From positions 1 to 38,015 of the forward strand of contig JAFTRA010000012.1 in NCBI GenBank assembly GCA_017462485.1: a DNA stretch of 38,015 bases, read 5' to 3'. A program made the translations under genes and the position numbers. Shown here in pieces: positions 1 through 8,473 of the stretch. How positions within the stretch are numbered: the first letter of the stretch is position 1; every line of letters starts with the position of its first letter. The notes below the pieces were generated by a model. It was not told where the DNA came from. It saw nothing but the letters and a program-made list of their open reading frames with translations, and ran no database searches. The DNA comes from Clostridia bacterium (GTDB lineage: Bacteria > Bacillota > Clostridia > Oscillospirales > CAG-272).

Positions 1-214
1 AAGCGAGCAAGCGCAGATTGCTCTTTGGTGACTCACTGTAAGTGAGTATGGTGTGACGCACCAAAAGATGAAATCTTTTCACCAAATAGAGTACGAGCAA
101 CAGCCGTACAAAAGTACGGTGAGCGAGGAAACGGCGATAGAATAAAAACACCATAAAAATAAAGAAAACCGGTGGTTTTCAACCTTGATTTTCTTGAAAA
201 TTGTAAAAAATACA
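1..214. repeat. Chained small-hairpin stretch at left edge, non-coding
   Basis: No credible gene is present; all three plus-strand frames hit stops within the first 50 bases. The stretch holds consecutive short perfect inverted repeats: TTTGGTG 24-30 with CACCAAA 59-65 enclosing ACTCACT 31-37 / AGTGAGT 41-47; AAAAGAT 63-69 / ATCTTTT 73-79; CCGTAC 104-109 / GTACGG 114-119; and GAAAACC 164-170 / GGTTTTC 174-180. Loops of the small hairpins are 3-4 nt. This could be a folded RNA or an intergenic repeat family; the left part lies outside the window. Confidence 0.5.
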
Positions 215-252
215 ACCGAGGTGCTGCGTAATACAACACCTCGGTGTTTTTA
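215..252. terminator. Bidirectional intrinsic terminator after rhaD
   Basis: A perfect 9-bp stem (ACCGAGGTG 215-223 with CACCTCGGT 237-245) is followed by GTTTTTA on the plus strand. On the minus strand the stem is followed by a T-rich run (complement of the A-run at 205-211). It lies about 50 bp beyond the rhaD stop, so it should end the rhamnose operon and also any plus-strand transcript entering from the left. Confidence 0.7.
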
Positions 253-303
253 TTCGGTTATGCCCAAATGAAGCAGCACCTTTCGTTTTTGACTTTTATA
301 ATT

Positions 304-1116
304 TTAATCAAGATACTCGGTCTTATAGTTAAGTCCGAATACTGCGGCGAGGTCTTTAAGCTCGTTGTCCTTAATCTCATTCTTTCTATCGCAGCCTACG
401 GTGAGCATATAAAGCTGTGCTGCCTTCTCAACGGTTTCGATAAGTCCGAAGGCTTCGTCAAGGTCACGACCCACACCGTAGATACCGTGGGTTGTCCAAA
501 CGCAAATGCGAGTTTCCTTAAGCTTCTCTGCGGTAGCGATACCGATATCATTGGTTCCGCATACCATCCAGGGAAGAACGCCTACTCCCTCGGGGAATAC
601 TACGATAGACTCGGTCTGCATTTTCCAGAGCGCTCTGGTGAAATCTCTTTCGGAAGGACCTACTATCATCGACATAGCGATAGTGTTGGTGGGGTGAGTG
701 TGCATAACTACTCTGTTAGAGGGGTCGATAGCAAGTCTTACCATATGGCTCATAAGGTGAGCGGGAAGCTCGCTCGTGAACTTACCGCCGTCACGATAGC
801 CCCAAAGGAGCTCGCAGTTCTTTCCGTCAGCAGCTATGCGCAAGATACCGAGGTTGTTTTCAGGGTCGTACTGAACGTTTTTGAAATACTTGCCGGTACC
901 CGTTACAAGAAATACCTTTCCGGCAATTTCAGATGCGTCGAAGGACATAGGAATAGTGCGGATAACCTTGGTAGTGTCAAGGTAGCCTTCAATATCCTCG
1001 TCGTAGAGAAGATAAGAGAGGTTTCCGCCGTTACGCTCATCCCAGCCAAGTCTGTAAAGATTGGTAAGAGTTCTTACCGCTTCAACCATAAAAGGAGCTT
1101 CAAGAATGTTTTTCAT
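304..1116 (-). CDS. rhaD: Rhamnulose-1-phosphate aldolase
   Basis: A 270-residue class II (zinc) aldolase that splits L-rhamnulose 1-phosphate into dihydroxyacetone phosphate and L-lactaldehyde, the last step of cytoplasmic rhamnose breakdown. The motif MHTHPTNTIA supplies two zinc-binding histidines and TTHGIYGVG the third; both are characteristic of the RhaD/fuculose aldolase family. Length fits the family. I chose the ATG at 1116: a TTG 18 bp upstream lies within the AGAGG ribosome-site region and is unlikely to be the start. It is the last gene of rhaB-rhaA-rhaD, but 149 bp separates it from rhaA. On the minus strand that gap contains a weak promoter-like pair (TTGTCA, 17 bp, TGTAAA), so it may also be transcribed separately. 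Confidence 0.93.
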   Translation of the reverse strand: MKNILEAPFMVEAVRTLTNLYRLGWDERNGGNLSYLLYDEDIEGYLDTTKVIRTIPMSFDASEIAGKVFLVTGTGKYFKNVQYDPENNLGILRIAADGKNCELLWGYRDGGKFTSELPAHLMSHMVRLAIDPSNRVVMHTHPTNTIAMSMIVGPSERDFTRALWKMQTESIVVFPEGVGVLPWMVCGTNDIGIATAEKLKETRICVWTTHGIYGVGRDLDEAFGLIETVEKAAQLYMLTVGCDRKNEIKDNELKDLAAVFGLNYKTEYLD

Positions 1117-1265
1117 TTTATGTACCTCTTTCAATTTTAATACTCAAATAATTTATAACAAATTTAAAAAGTCGTTTTAACAAAATGTCCGAAATTTCAT
1201 GCACAGCGTCTAGAGTTTACAATCTAACAAGCGTTTTTTGACAATATTTGTTTGCATTTCAGAGA

Positions 1266-2513
1266 TTACTGTCTCTTGGAAAGCACTTCAACCTCGTACT
1301 TGTCAACCTCGTCCATCCACTCCATACCTACGGGAGCGCCGACTCTCTTACAATACTCGTCGAATACGTCTCCGAAGGGGAAGGTCTTGAACTCTTCGCT
1401 TACAGCAAGCATCTTGGTGTAGTCAGCCTTATCCTGATACTCCCTAAGAGCAGCCGAGGGCAAGAGGAGTGCCGAAAGAAGAGCCTTCTGCATATTTCTT
1501 GCGCCTACAACCCAAGCTGCTATACGGTTAATAGAAGCGTCGAAGTAGTCAAGAGCAATAAACACTCTGTCAAGAGCGTTATTTCTTACGATTTCCTTTG
1601 CGATTTCCTTCGTTTCGTCATCGAAGATAACAACGTGGTCGGAGTCCCAGCGAACCGCACGGGTTACGTGGAGAGCTATCTTCTCGTTGAAAACGAGGAG
1701 CGAGGATATCTTATCGGAAACCACCTCGGTGGGATGATAGTGACCGTTATCCATAAGAGGAGTTATTCCTGCCTTTGTGGAGTAAGAGAGGCAGAACTCT
1801 GCCGAGCCTACGGTGTAGGACTCGAGTCCGATACCGAACACCTTGGATTCAAGGGTTACGTAAACCTTGGACTTGTCATAAGGTACGGAAAGAATTTCGT
1901 CAAGAGACTTCTTGAATCTTGCTCTCGGGCCAAGTCTATCTGCGGGAATTTCCTTGAAGCCGTCGGGAATCCATATATTCATAACGCAGGGCTCGCCTGT
2001 CTCGTTCGCAAAATATTCGGAAATCTTTACACAAGCCTTACCGTGCTCTACCCAGAACTTACGGGTAGCCTCGTCGGGCGAAGAAAGCGTAAGATTATCC
2101 TTTACAGCGGGATGAGCAAAGAAGGTGGGGTTGAAGTCAATGCCCATTCCTCTTTCCTTTGCGAACTTAACCCACTTTGCGAAGTGCTTAGGCTGAAGCT
2201 CGTTTCTGTTTGCGAACTCTCCGTCCTCGAAGATAGCGTAGCAAGCGTGAATGTTGAGCTTTTTCTTACCGGGGATAAGAGAAAACGCCTTGTCAATGTC
2301 CGCCATAAGCTCGTCGGGAGTTCTTGCCTTGCCGGGATAATTACCCGTGGTCTGAATACCTCCGGAGAGAGCCTCTTTTGAGTCAAAGCCGATTACGTCG
2401 TCGCCCTGCCAACAATGAATTGACACGGGTACGTCCTTAAGCAGCTCCATAGCCGCATCGGTATCAATGCCGTACTTTGCGTATTTTGCCTTTGCCGATT
2501 CGTAACTGTTCAT
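1266..2513 (-). CDS. rhaA: L-rhamnose isomerase
   Basis: A 415-residue metal-dependent isomerase converting L-rhamnose to L-rhamnulose. The N-terminal segment with VSIHCWQGDDVIGFD and the later segments FNPTFFAHP, IWIPDGFKEIP and MDNGHYHPTE are hallmark RhaA sequences; they carry the metal-binding histidines and acids of the TIM barrel. Length matches the E. coli enzyme (about 419). The ATG at 2513 is preceded by AAAGGA. It lies 34 bp after rhaB and is clearly in the same transcription unit. Nothing unusual was seen. Confidence 0.96.
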   Translation of the reverse strand: MNSYESAKAKYAKYGIDTDAAMELLKDVPVSIHCWQGDDVIGFDSKEALSGGIQTTGNYPGKARTPDELMADIDKAFSLIPGKKKLNIHACYAIFEDGEFANRNELQPKHFAKWVKFAKERGMGIDFNPTFFAHPAVKDNLTLSSPDEATRKFWVEHGKACVKISEYFANETGEPCVMNIWIPDGFKEIPADRLGPRARFKKSLDEILSVPYDKSKVYVTLESKVFGIGLESYTVGSAEFCLSYSTKAGITPLMDNGHYHPTEVVSDKISSLLVFNEKIALHVTRAVRWDSDHVVIFDDETKEIAKEIVRNNALDRVFIALDYFDASINRIAAWVVGARNMQKALLSALLLPSAALREYQDKADYTKMLAVSEEFKTFPFGDVFDEYCKRVGAPVGMEWMDEVDKYEVEVLSKRQ

Positions 2514-2547
2514 AGTATTTTTCCTTTCGGTCTATGTCTTTTTTATT

Positions 2548-3855
2548 TTATCTCTTTATCTGGATTTTGAGGTTTCCGACAGCGGTAGCCTCGATAGGAA
2601 GCGCAACTACGGTCTTACCGGTGTATTTCTCGGTTATCTCGTTGAGATACTTATTCTTTGCGCCGCCGCCTACGATGTATATTTCGTTATAAGTCTTACC
2701 CGTGTTTTCTTCCATATCCGAAATAGCCTCTCCGTAGCAGTAGCCGAGGCTGTTATACGCCGCCTTGAAATAATCGGCGTCACATTCGGGAAGCTTCTTT
2801 CCGTGGCCAAAGAAATATGCGTCAATAGCGCTCTTCATGCTTTCGGGAGCGGTGAACATATCGTCGTTCACGTCGAACACCTCTTCAAACTCGCTCGAAC
2901 GGGCAAGCTTTACGATATCGTCATACGAGGATTCGGAGCAAAGCTCGGAGCGGAGATTCTGAACTATCCACATACCCGTGATGTTTTTCTGATAGCGATT
3001 GTAGTTTACTCCACCCTCGTTTGAGTAGTTTGAGTCACGGCTCTTATCATCGGTAAGCGCCATAGGAGTTTTAACTCCGAGAAGCGACCAGGTTCCCGAC
3101 GAAATATAGGGCGCGTTCTCCGGCATATCAATTGCCTCAACGGCGCTTGCGGTATCGTGAGTAGCGCAAAGAACTACGTCAAGCTCGCCGCCGACGCACT
3201 TTGCAATATCGCTCTTAAGCTTTCCGACGAAAGTGCCGGGCGCCGCAAGATTTGCGTCAAGCGCTATCGGAAGACCGAGGCAGGACCAAATCTTTCTGTC
3301 ATAACGGAGAGTTGCGGCGTTTACCATACCCGTGGTGGTTGCGTTGGTGAACTCCTTTACCTTGTTTCCCGTAAGTCTATACATAAGATACTCCGGAATC
3401 ATAAGGAAATCGGTAGCTCCGTCAAGCCTGCCCGCAAGCTTATCCGCATAAAGCTGATATATCGAATTGAATTTCTGGAACTGAATACCCGTATGCTCGT
3501 AAAGAGTCTTGAACGGGATAAGGCTATGAACCTCTTCCACTACCGCCTCAGTTCTCGCATCACGGTAGGCATACACAGGACGAACCTCCTCGTCATCTCT
3601 CAAAATAACGTAGTCAACGCCCCAGGTATCAATAGAGAGACTCTCGATTTTGGGATATTTCTTGAAGCATTCGGCAATTCCCTTCACGACCTCGTTAAAA
3701 AGTCTGTCAACGTCCCAGACGAGACTTCCGTCAACGCTGTCCATTCCATTCGGGAATCTGTACATTTCCTCGGTCTTAAGCTCGCCGCCATCCATATATC
3801 CTATGATATGTCTTCCGCTGGACGCGCCGATGTCAATAGCAAGATAGTATTTCAT
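2548..3855 (-). CDS. rhaB: Rhamnulokinase, short C-terminus
   Basis: A FGGY-family sugar kinase (435 residues) that phosphorylates L-rhamnulose with ATP. The first phosphate loop is visible as DIGASSGR near the N-terminus. YISSGTWSLLGV is the second phosphate motif, and IVGGGAKNKYLNEI the adenosine motif. AAGGAG precedes the ATG at 3855. The protein ends right after EATAVGNL with KIQIKR; family members usually run some 30-50 residues further with a C-terminal helix. No continuation is evident in the other frames of the 34-bp gap before rhaA, so this looks like a real truncation rather than a simple frameshift. It is first in the operon, transcribed from the promoter at 3937-3965. Confidence 0.93.
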   Translation of the reverse strand: MKYYLAIDIGASSGRHIIGYMDGGELKTEEMYRFPNGMDSVDGSLVWDVDRLFNEVVKGIAECFKKYPKIESLSIDTWGVDYVILRDDEEVRPVYAYRDARTEAVVEEVHSLIPFKTLYEHTGIQFQKFNSIYQLYADKLAGRLDGATDFLMIPEYLMYRLTGNKVKEFTNATTTGMVNAATLRYDRKIWSCLGLPIALDANLAAPGTFVGKLKSDIAKCVGGELDVVLCATHDTASAVEAIDMPENAPYISSGTWSLLGVKTPMALTDDKSRDSNYSNEGGVNYNRYQKNITGMWIVQNLRSELCSESSYDDIVKLARSSEFEEVFDVNDDMFTAPESMKSAIDAYFFGHGKKLPECDADYFKAAYNSLGYCYGEAISDMEENTGKTYNEIYIVGGGAKNKYLNEITEKYTGKTVVALPIEATAVGNLKIQIKR

Positions 3856-3936
3856 ATTATCTCCTTTTCAGCTAAATTATGGCTGTTTTGCAAAATTCAG
3901 AGGCTTCTTGCCTATCAAGAATGCCCTATTACACTC

Positions 3937-3965
3937 ATTATAACATATCCTATATCTGTATACAA
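3937..3965 (-). promoter_or_regulatory. Promoter of rhaBAD
   Basis: On the minus strand, TTGTAT (3965-3960) and a perfect TATAAT (3942-3937) are separated by 17 bp, about 80 bp upstream of rhaB. A perfect 10-bp palindrome TTTTGCAAAA at 3886-3895 sits in the leader between promoter and start codon and is a possible regulator site. Confidence 0.75.
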
Positions 3966-4008
3966 GGTTTAAAATTACACAAAAAATTGTCTTAATTTAA
4001 CATTATTG

Positions 4009-4037
4009 TTGTTTTTTGCTTTAAATTATGTTAAAAT
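4009..4037 (+). promoter_or_regulatory. Promoter of AraC-type regulator
   Basis: TTGTTT (4009-4014), 17 bp, TAAAAT (4032-4037). An inverted repeat TTTAACAT 3996-4003 / ATGTTAAA 4028-4035 brackets the promoter and overlaps the -10 box; this would suit autoregulation or rhamnose-dependent control. Confidence 0.65.
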
Positions 4038-4080
4038 AGAGTCGTAATAGCAAAAGGCTTTAAAAAAGGGGGACACGAGT

Positions 4081-5046
4081 TTGGAAGAATTCCTTTTGAC
4101 CAAAATAGCCCAAATTTCCGAGGAGGAGAAAAAAATCCTTCTGGGCAAGGACATCGAAAAGGAGCTTTACAGCACAGCGCACGACTTTGTCGTGAATACC
4201 GAAAAGATAATGACGGGCGGAAGAGATATAGCGGTAAGAACGCACACGAGGTACACCGACTTCCCGCTGCACAAGCACAACTACCTTGAAATGATGATAG
4301 TGCTCGGCGGAAGTATTACGCATATGATAGGGGCAGAGGAAATAACTCTTACCGAGGGCGACATACTTATACTGAACAAGCACGTTTCGCACTCCATAAA
4401 CAAGGCGGACACCCCCGATATAGGCGTCAATATCATAATTTCGGATAATTTTGTTGAATCGCTTGGAGAGGAGCTTTCAAAGACGGTATTTTCCGAGCTG
4501 GTACGCCAGAACTCAAAGCCCGACGGAAGCGGAATTTATCTTTGCTTCTCGACAAAGGGTAACAAGCAAATAAGCAACATTATAGAAAATCTGCTCTTCG
4601 AGCTTACCGAATACTCCGCCGATATGCAAATACTTTCTTGCACCACGACGCTGCTTTTCGATTATCTTTCAAGGAAGAGTAACAAGCTTTTAAAGATTGC
4701 CTCGCGCCTGCCTGACAAGGACAGTATGCGACGCTCGGCAATTCTCGGGTATATTCGAGCAAACTACAGAAGCGCAAGCCTTTCCGAGCTTTCCGAAAAA
4801 ATGTTTCTCTCTGTTCCATACCTTTCAAAAACCATAACGGCTCTTTTCGGAAAAAGCTTCAAGGAGCTTCTTTTAGAGGAGCGAATGAGAAAAGCAACCG
4901 AGCTTATAATAAAAACCGACCTTCCTATAGGAGATATAATTAACAGCGTCGGCTACGAAAACGAGTCATACTTCCATAGAGAGTTCAAAAATAAAACGAA
5001 AACCACCCCTTTATCTATGAGAAAAAAGCATAGAGAAACTAAGTAA
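4081..5046 (+). CDS. AraC-family regulator, likely of rhamnose genes
   Basis: A 321-residue transcription factor. Residues about 55-110 form a cupin-type sugar-sensing domain (PLHKHNYLEMMIVLGG, then a GDILILNKHVSHSI segment). The C-terminal ~100 residues hold two helix-turn-helix motifs of the AraC/XylS type (SLSELSEKMFLSVPYLSK and PIGDIINSVGYENESYFHREF). The start is TTG at 4081, chosen because AGGGGGA lies about 8 bp upstream and no better start is near. It is divergent from rhaBAD across a 225-bp region with facing promoters, the classic arrangement for a pathway-specific activator. That it senses rhamnose is inferred from context only. Confidence 0.88.
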   Translation: MEEFLLTKIAQISEEEKKILLGKDIEKELYSTAHDFVVNTEKIMTGGRDIAVRTHTRYTDFPLHKHNYLEMMIVLGGSITHMIGAEEITLTEGDILILNKHVSHSINKADTPDIGVNIIISDNFVESLGEELSKTVFSELVRQNSKPDGSGIYLCFSTKGNKQISNIIENLLFELTEYSADMQILSCTTTLLFDYLSRKSNKLLKIASRLPDKDSMRRSAILGYIRANYRSASLSELSEKMFLSVPYLSKTITALFGKSFKELLLEERMRKATELIIKTDLPIGDIINSVGYENESYFHREFKNKTKTTPLSMRKKHRETK

Positions 5047-5124
5047 ACCGCCTTTTGAGCAACCTATTTACGCTTCAAGCCCCAAAATAAATAAAAATAA
5101 TTAAAAAACGCGCGCAATACTTTG

Positions 5125-5153
5125 TTGACAAACAATTCCTGCAGTGCTATACT
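5125..5153 (+). promoter_or_regulatory. Strong sigma-A promoter
   Basis: Perfect TTGACA (5125-5130), 17 bp, TATACT (5148-5153) with a TGC extended -10. It drives the CvpA-like gene and shows that any start codon upstream of about 5160 is not used. Confidence 0.85.
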
Positions 5154-5187
5154 TATTCTATCAAAAATACATAATTTGGAGGACATC

Positions 5188-7893
5188 ATGGATATCGGCG
5201 CTATTTTTACCATAGCATTTTTTGCCATACTCGCACTGGCTCTGTTAAGAGGTCTTTTCAGAGGCAAAAAGTTCGTATGGCAATACACTCTTACCCGTAT
5301 GCTCGTCAGCATACTTTCCGCAGTGATAGCAGTTTTTGTTGCTGTCGCGGTCGCAAAAAATTTATCCGCTACACTTTACGGAATGCTTGAGGCAGAGGCC
5401 TTTTCTGATGAAATCAAGGCAACCTTAAGCGAGCTTGAATCTGTTCCCGCCGTTCTTCAGGCGGTGGTTTCTATGATTCTTGCCCCCATACTCTTCTATC
5501 CGATTCGTTTCGTTGCGAAAATTATTCTTAAAATATTCGCGCCTCTCTTTAGAAAGCTTCTTATGTCGCTTTCGGACAAAACGAGCGAGAAAAAAGCCGC
5601 TAAAGCTGCCGCAAAGGCAACTGTATCCGAGACGAACGGTGAGTCGGAGAAGGGTGACGTATCCGAAGAAACCGTCGCTTCCGAGTCTGGTGACGAAGAT
5701 TTCATATTGAAAGCTGTCAACGTGGAGGAAGTCTCCGAGAATGCATTTGAGGCAACCCCCGAAGAAGACGGAAAGAAGAAAAAACGCGAAAAGAAGCCGA
5801 AGAAAAAGGCCGGATATTATGCAAGCGGCAAAAACCCCGTTGGTATTGCTATCGGTATGGCAGGCGCTCTTATTGGCGTTATAATATTCTTCGCCCCAAT
5901 AATGGGCGGTCTTTCTGTAATCGGCTCTATCGTGGGCACTGTGGCTGACGCAGAGCTAGACGCTATCGGAGATGACGTTAAGCCTGTAATTGAAATTGCG
6001 GACTCTGTTACAAACAGCACCGCAGTTAAAACCAACAACATGCTTGGCGGCAAGCTTATATACGACGCTCTTACAACCTACGATATCGGCAGTGAAAAAG
6101 CCACTCTTTCAAAGGAAGTCGAGCTTCTTTGCGCGGTTGCCGATGCGGCATTGGTGATAATGGACGAGGAAGCCGGCACCGAAGACAGCTCGCAGGCTGT
6201 AGCCAAGGTATCCGAGGCGTTTGACTCATCGGCAATTCTCCCCAGCGTTATTTCCGAAACAATCTCCGCTGCGGCGACGGCATGGAGCGAGGGTGAGACC
6301 TTCCTTGGTACCGAGCTTCCGGGTGGAGATAACGAGCTTCTTGGCTCAATTCTTACCGATGCGGTAATAGTTTTCAAGGATTCCACTCCCGAGACCGTCA
6401 AGGAGGACTTCAAAACCATACTCGACGTGCTTGTCGTAGTTGTGGAAAACGATATAATAGACAATCCCCCGAGCGACCCCATGCTCATGCTCGAAAACAA
6501 AAAGTTTATCTCCGACTTGCTTTATCTCTTCTTTGAGAACGACCGTCTTTCAACTCTCGTGGGCGGACTTATCGACACGGGCATCTCGATGCTGACCGAT
6601 ACACTCGGCGTTCCGAAGAGTCTCGACGAACTCCACGCTTCTATGTTTTCAGCTATTGCGGCAACCAACGCTTGCGAGAGTGAGGAAGCTCTGGCAATAG
6701 CGCTCGACGCCGTTTTCGCAAAGCACGGTATCGACCTTCCCGAAGAATCCGCCGCATCTTTAGCGGCAGCTCTTAACAGCTCCTACGGTCTTACTCTCGA
6801 GGGTGCGACCGAGGACGGAATCAAGTCTCATCTCACAGCCGTTTCGGTTAACGTGAACGGTGAAGCAAAGACTCTTGATTTAAGCAACAGCGACGTATTC
6901 GCCGCAAACACGCTGATTATGACCTCCGACGTAATCGTTGCCTCCCACGGCAACACGGTTACCGACTCGAGAGCCGAGGCTAATGCGCTTGCGGATATAT
7001 TTGCTTCCATATCCACTCTTTCGGGACTCTTCTCCGGAGAGGATAACAGCATTGCGGATATGCTTACGACACTTGGAGAGTCGCTTGACAAATTTGCCGC
7101 TACACAGCTCATAGGCAAGGAGTGCGTTGACAATCTCGTTACCGCTCTTCTTCAGTCGGAATCCGTTGAGAGCGCGCTCTCTATGGACCCCATTCAAGCT
7201 ACCGCTTTCGCTAAATCGGTAATTAAGGGAACAAACACCAAGAGCTATAGCGTAATTATGGGTGATATTGCCAATACCATTGACGTTCTCTCAAACGTTT
7301 CCTCAAGCGAAACGGTAGATGAGGAAAGCATCAAGGAAGCTATTAACACTCTTACTCCCGAAACCGCGGGCGCTCTTAAGGAGCTTGTAACTCCCGAGCT
7401 CGTTGTAGAGCTTGGCGTAGGCGAGGAAAGTAAGGAGGGCGTATCGCAGGTGCTCTCAAACGTATTTGACAACATCGCAACCGCAAAGGACGAGGGTATG
7501 TCCGACGAAGAATTTACGGCAGAGACAGAAAAAATTTCCAACGTTCTTAACGTTACCATGTCTATGTCCGACGGAACTGCAAGCTCCGAGGATATCGAGT
7601 TTGATAACTACGTTTCAAACGTTATGGATTCTAAAATTCTTTCCTCGACCATCGTTGACAGCGTTTACGGTGAATCCGACGAGCCCCAGATGGACCCGCT
7701 CAACACGGGAATGGAAATCACCGAGGGCCAGCAGGAAACCCTTGTAAATACTCTTCAGGAAAAGCTTGATGCGGCTGACGATGAAAGCAAGGAAGACACC
7801 GAAAAGACTGTCACCGCAGTTGCGGCTTATATGAACGTCAAGGTTGAAATTATTGACGGTGTTGTTACCATCGTTCCCCCCGAAGAAAACTGA
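5188..7893 (+). CDS. CvpA-like membrane protein with very large exported domain
   Basis: A 901-residue protein. The first ~120 residues contain three hydrophobic segments (about 4-20, 34-56, 86-118) with an LLRGLFRG motif between the first two, similar in layout to CvpA (colicin V production) family proteins. A charged linker (about 119-215, Glu/Asp then Lys-rich) leads to a fourth membrane segment (about 220-245). The remaining ~650 residues are rich in Ala, Ser, Glu, Asp, Thr and Val, have no cysteine motif or recognised domain, and are predicted to lie outside the membrane. The ATG at 5188 follows GGAGG and sits 35 bp after a consensus promoter. A single-gene unit ended by a strong terminator. 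Function unknown; the CvpA link is a topology-based inference. Confidence 0.8.
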   Translation: MDIGAIFTIAFFAILALALLRGLFRGKKFVWQYTLTRMLVSILSAVIAVFVAVAVAKNLSATLYGMLEAEAFSDEIKATLSELESVPAVLQAVVSMILAPILFYPIRFVAKIILKIFAPLFRKLLMSLSDKTSEKKAAKAAAKATVSETNGESEKGDVSEETVASESGDEDFILKAVNVEEVSENAFEATPEEDGKKKKREKKPKKKAGYYASGKNPVGIAIGMAGALIGVIIFFAPIMGGLSVIGSIVGTVADAELDAIGDDVKPVIEIADSVTNSTAVKTNNMLGGKLIYDALTTYDIGSEKATLSKEVELLCAVADAALVIMDEEAGTEDSSQAVAKVSEAFDSSAILPSVISETISAAATAWSEGETFLGTELPGGDNELLGSILTDAVIVFKDSTPETVKEDFKTILDVLVVVVENDIIDNPPSDPMLMLENKKFISDLLYLFFENDRLSTLVGGLIDTGISMLTDTLGVPKSLDELHASMFSAIAATNACESEEALAIALDAVFAKHGIDLPEESAASLAAALNSSYGLTLEGATEDGIKSHLTAVSVNVNGEAKTLDLSNSDVFAANTLIMTSDVIVASHGNTVTDSRAEANALADIFASISTLSGLFSGEDNSIADMLTTLGESLDKFAATQLIGKECVDNLVTALLQSESVESALSMDPIQATAFAKSVIKGTNTKSYSVIMGDIANTIDVLSNVSSSETVDEESIKEAINTLTPETAGALKELVTPELVVELGVGEESKEGVSQVLSNVFDNIATAKDEGMSDEEFTAETEKISNVLNVTMSMSDGTASSEDIEFDNYVSNVMDSKILSSTIVDSVYGESDEPQMDPLNTGMEITEGQQETLVNTLQEKLDAADDESKEDTEKTVTAVAAYMNVKVEIIDGVVTIVPPEEN

Positions 7894-7925
7894 TTTAACC
7901 CTTTAATTCAATTCTAAAAGCATTG

Positions 7926-7967
7926 AGAGCCGACTCGTACGTAAATTTACCGAGTCGGCTCTTTTTC
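7926..7967 (+). terminator. Intrinsic terminator of the CvpA-like gene
   Basis: A perfect 12-bp stem (7926-7937 with 7951-7962, AGAGCCGACTCG and its complement), a 13-nt loop and a TTTTT run. Confidence 0.9.
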
Positions 7968-8039
7968 TACGAAAGCTTTGAATTCCACATAAAAATGCCT
8001 GAAAAACCAGTATTTTTATATTATTTTTTACATTTCCTA

Positions 8040-8068
8040 TTGAAAAAGTCCATTTTTAATGATAAAAT
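8040..8068 (+). promoter_or_regulatory. Promoter of 77-residue protein gene
   Basis: TTGAAA (8040-8045), 17 bp, TAAAAT (8063-8068). A perfect dyad GATAAG 8075-8080 / CTTATC 8085-8090 sits at the expected transcription start and could be an operator or a 5' stabilising hairpin. Confidence 0.65.
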
Positions 8069-8122
8069 AGTATAGATAAGATAACTTATCGTAACGCTTT
8101 TTAAAAAACAAGGAGAATTATT

Positions 8123-8356
8123 ATGCAGAAAACAATTTGCAAAAAGGTTTACGACACCGCTACAGCTACCGTCGTTAAAAAGGTGACGGGCGGCTATTAC
8201 GGAGACCCCAAGGGCTTTGAGGAGACGCTCTTCGTTACAGAGGACGGCTTCTACTTCCTCTACACCAACGGCGGCGCAGAGTCGAAGTACAACAAGGGCG
8301 AGGATATCGTAAGAAAGTCCAAGGCCGCTGCTGAAAAGTGGCTCGCTGAAAACTAA
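8123..8356 (+). CDS. Small protein of unknown function (77 aa)
   Basis: A 77-residue soluble protein with mixed charge. Near the middle is GGYYGDPKGFEETLFVTEDG, followed by a strand-like FYFLYTNGG and a C-terminal helix with AAAEKWL. The pattern suggests a small beta-sheet followed by an amphipathic helix. No signal peptide, membrane segment or cysteine pair is present. AAGGAG lies 7 bp before the ATG, and the gene has its own promoter, so it is very likely real and expressed. I do not recognise the family. Confidence 0.8.
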   Translation: MQKTICKKVYDTATATVVKKVTGGYYGDPKGFEETLFVTEDGFYFLYTNGGAESKYNKGEDIVRKSKAAAEKWLAEN

Positions 8357-8361
8357 TCAGC

Positions 8362-8380
8362 ACCGTAAAAACGGTATTTT
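8362..8380 (+). terminator. Weak terminator
   Basis: ACCGT, AAAA loop, ACGGT, then ATTTT. The short stem probably allows read-through into the acyl-CoA synthetase gene 93 bp downstream. Confidence 0.35.
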
Positions 8381-8473
8381 CGGTCGGTTTGTTTTGGTAA
8401 CAAATTCGCATCGAAGCAAAAACGAAACTGACGCATTTCCCGTTTTTCTAACGAAGAAAAGGAAGGACATATT

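Noticed and set aside
33-239. 68-codon minus-strand open frame in the left hairpin stretch
   Set aside because: It overlaps the terminator and hairpins, lacks a ribosome site, and its composition is not protein-like.
244-1140. 298-codon plus-strand open frame opposite rhaD
   Set aside because: It is antisense to a clear rhaD, shares no family motifs, has no ribosome site, and arises from codon bias. The same holds for the 377-codon frame opposite rhaA and others opposite rhaB, lacZ, galT and pfkA.
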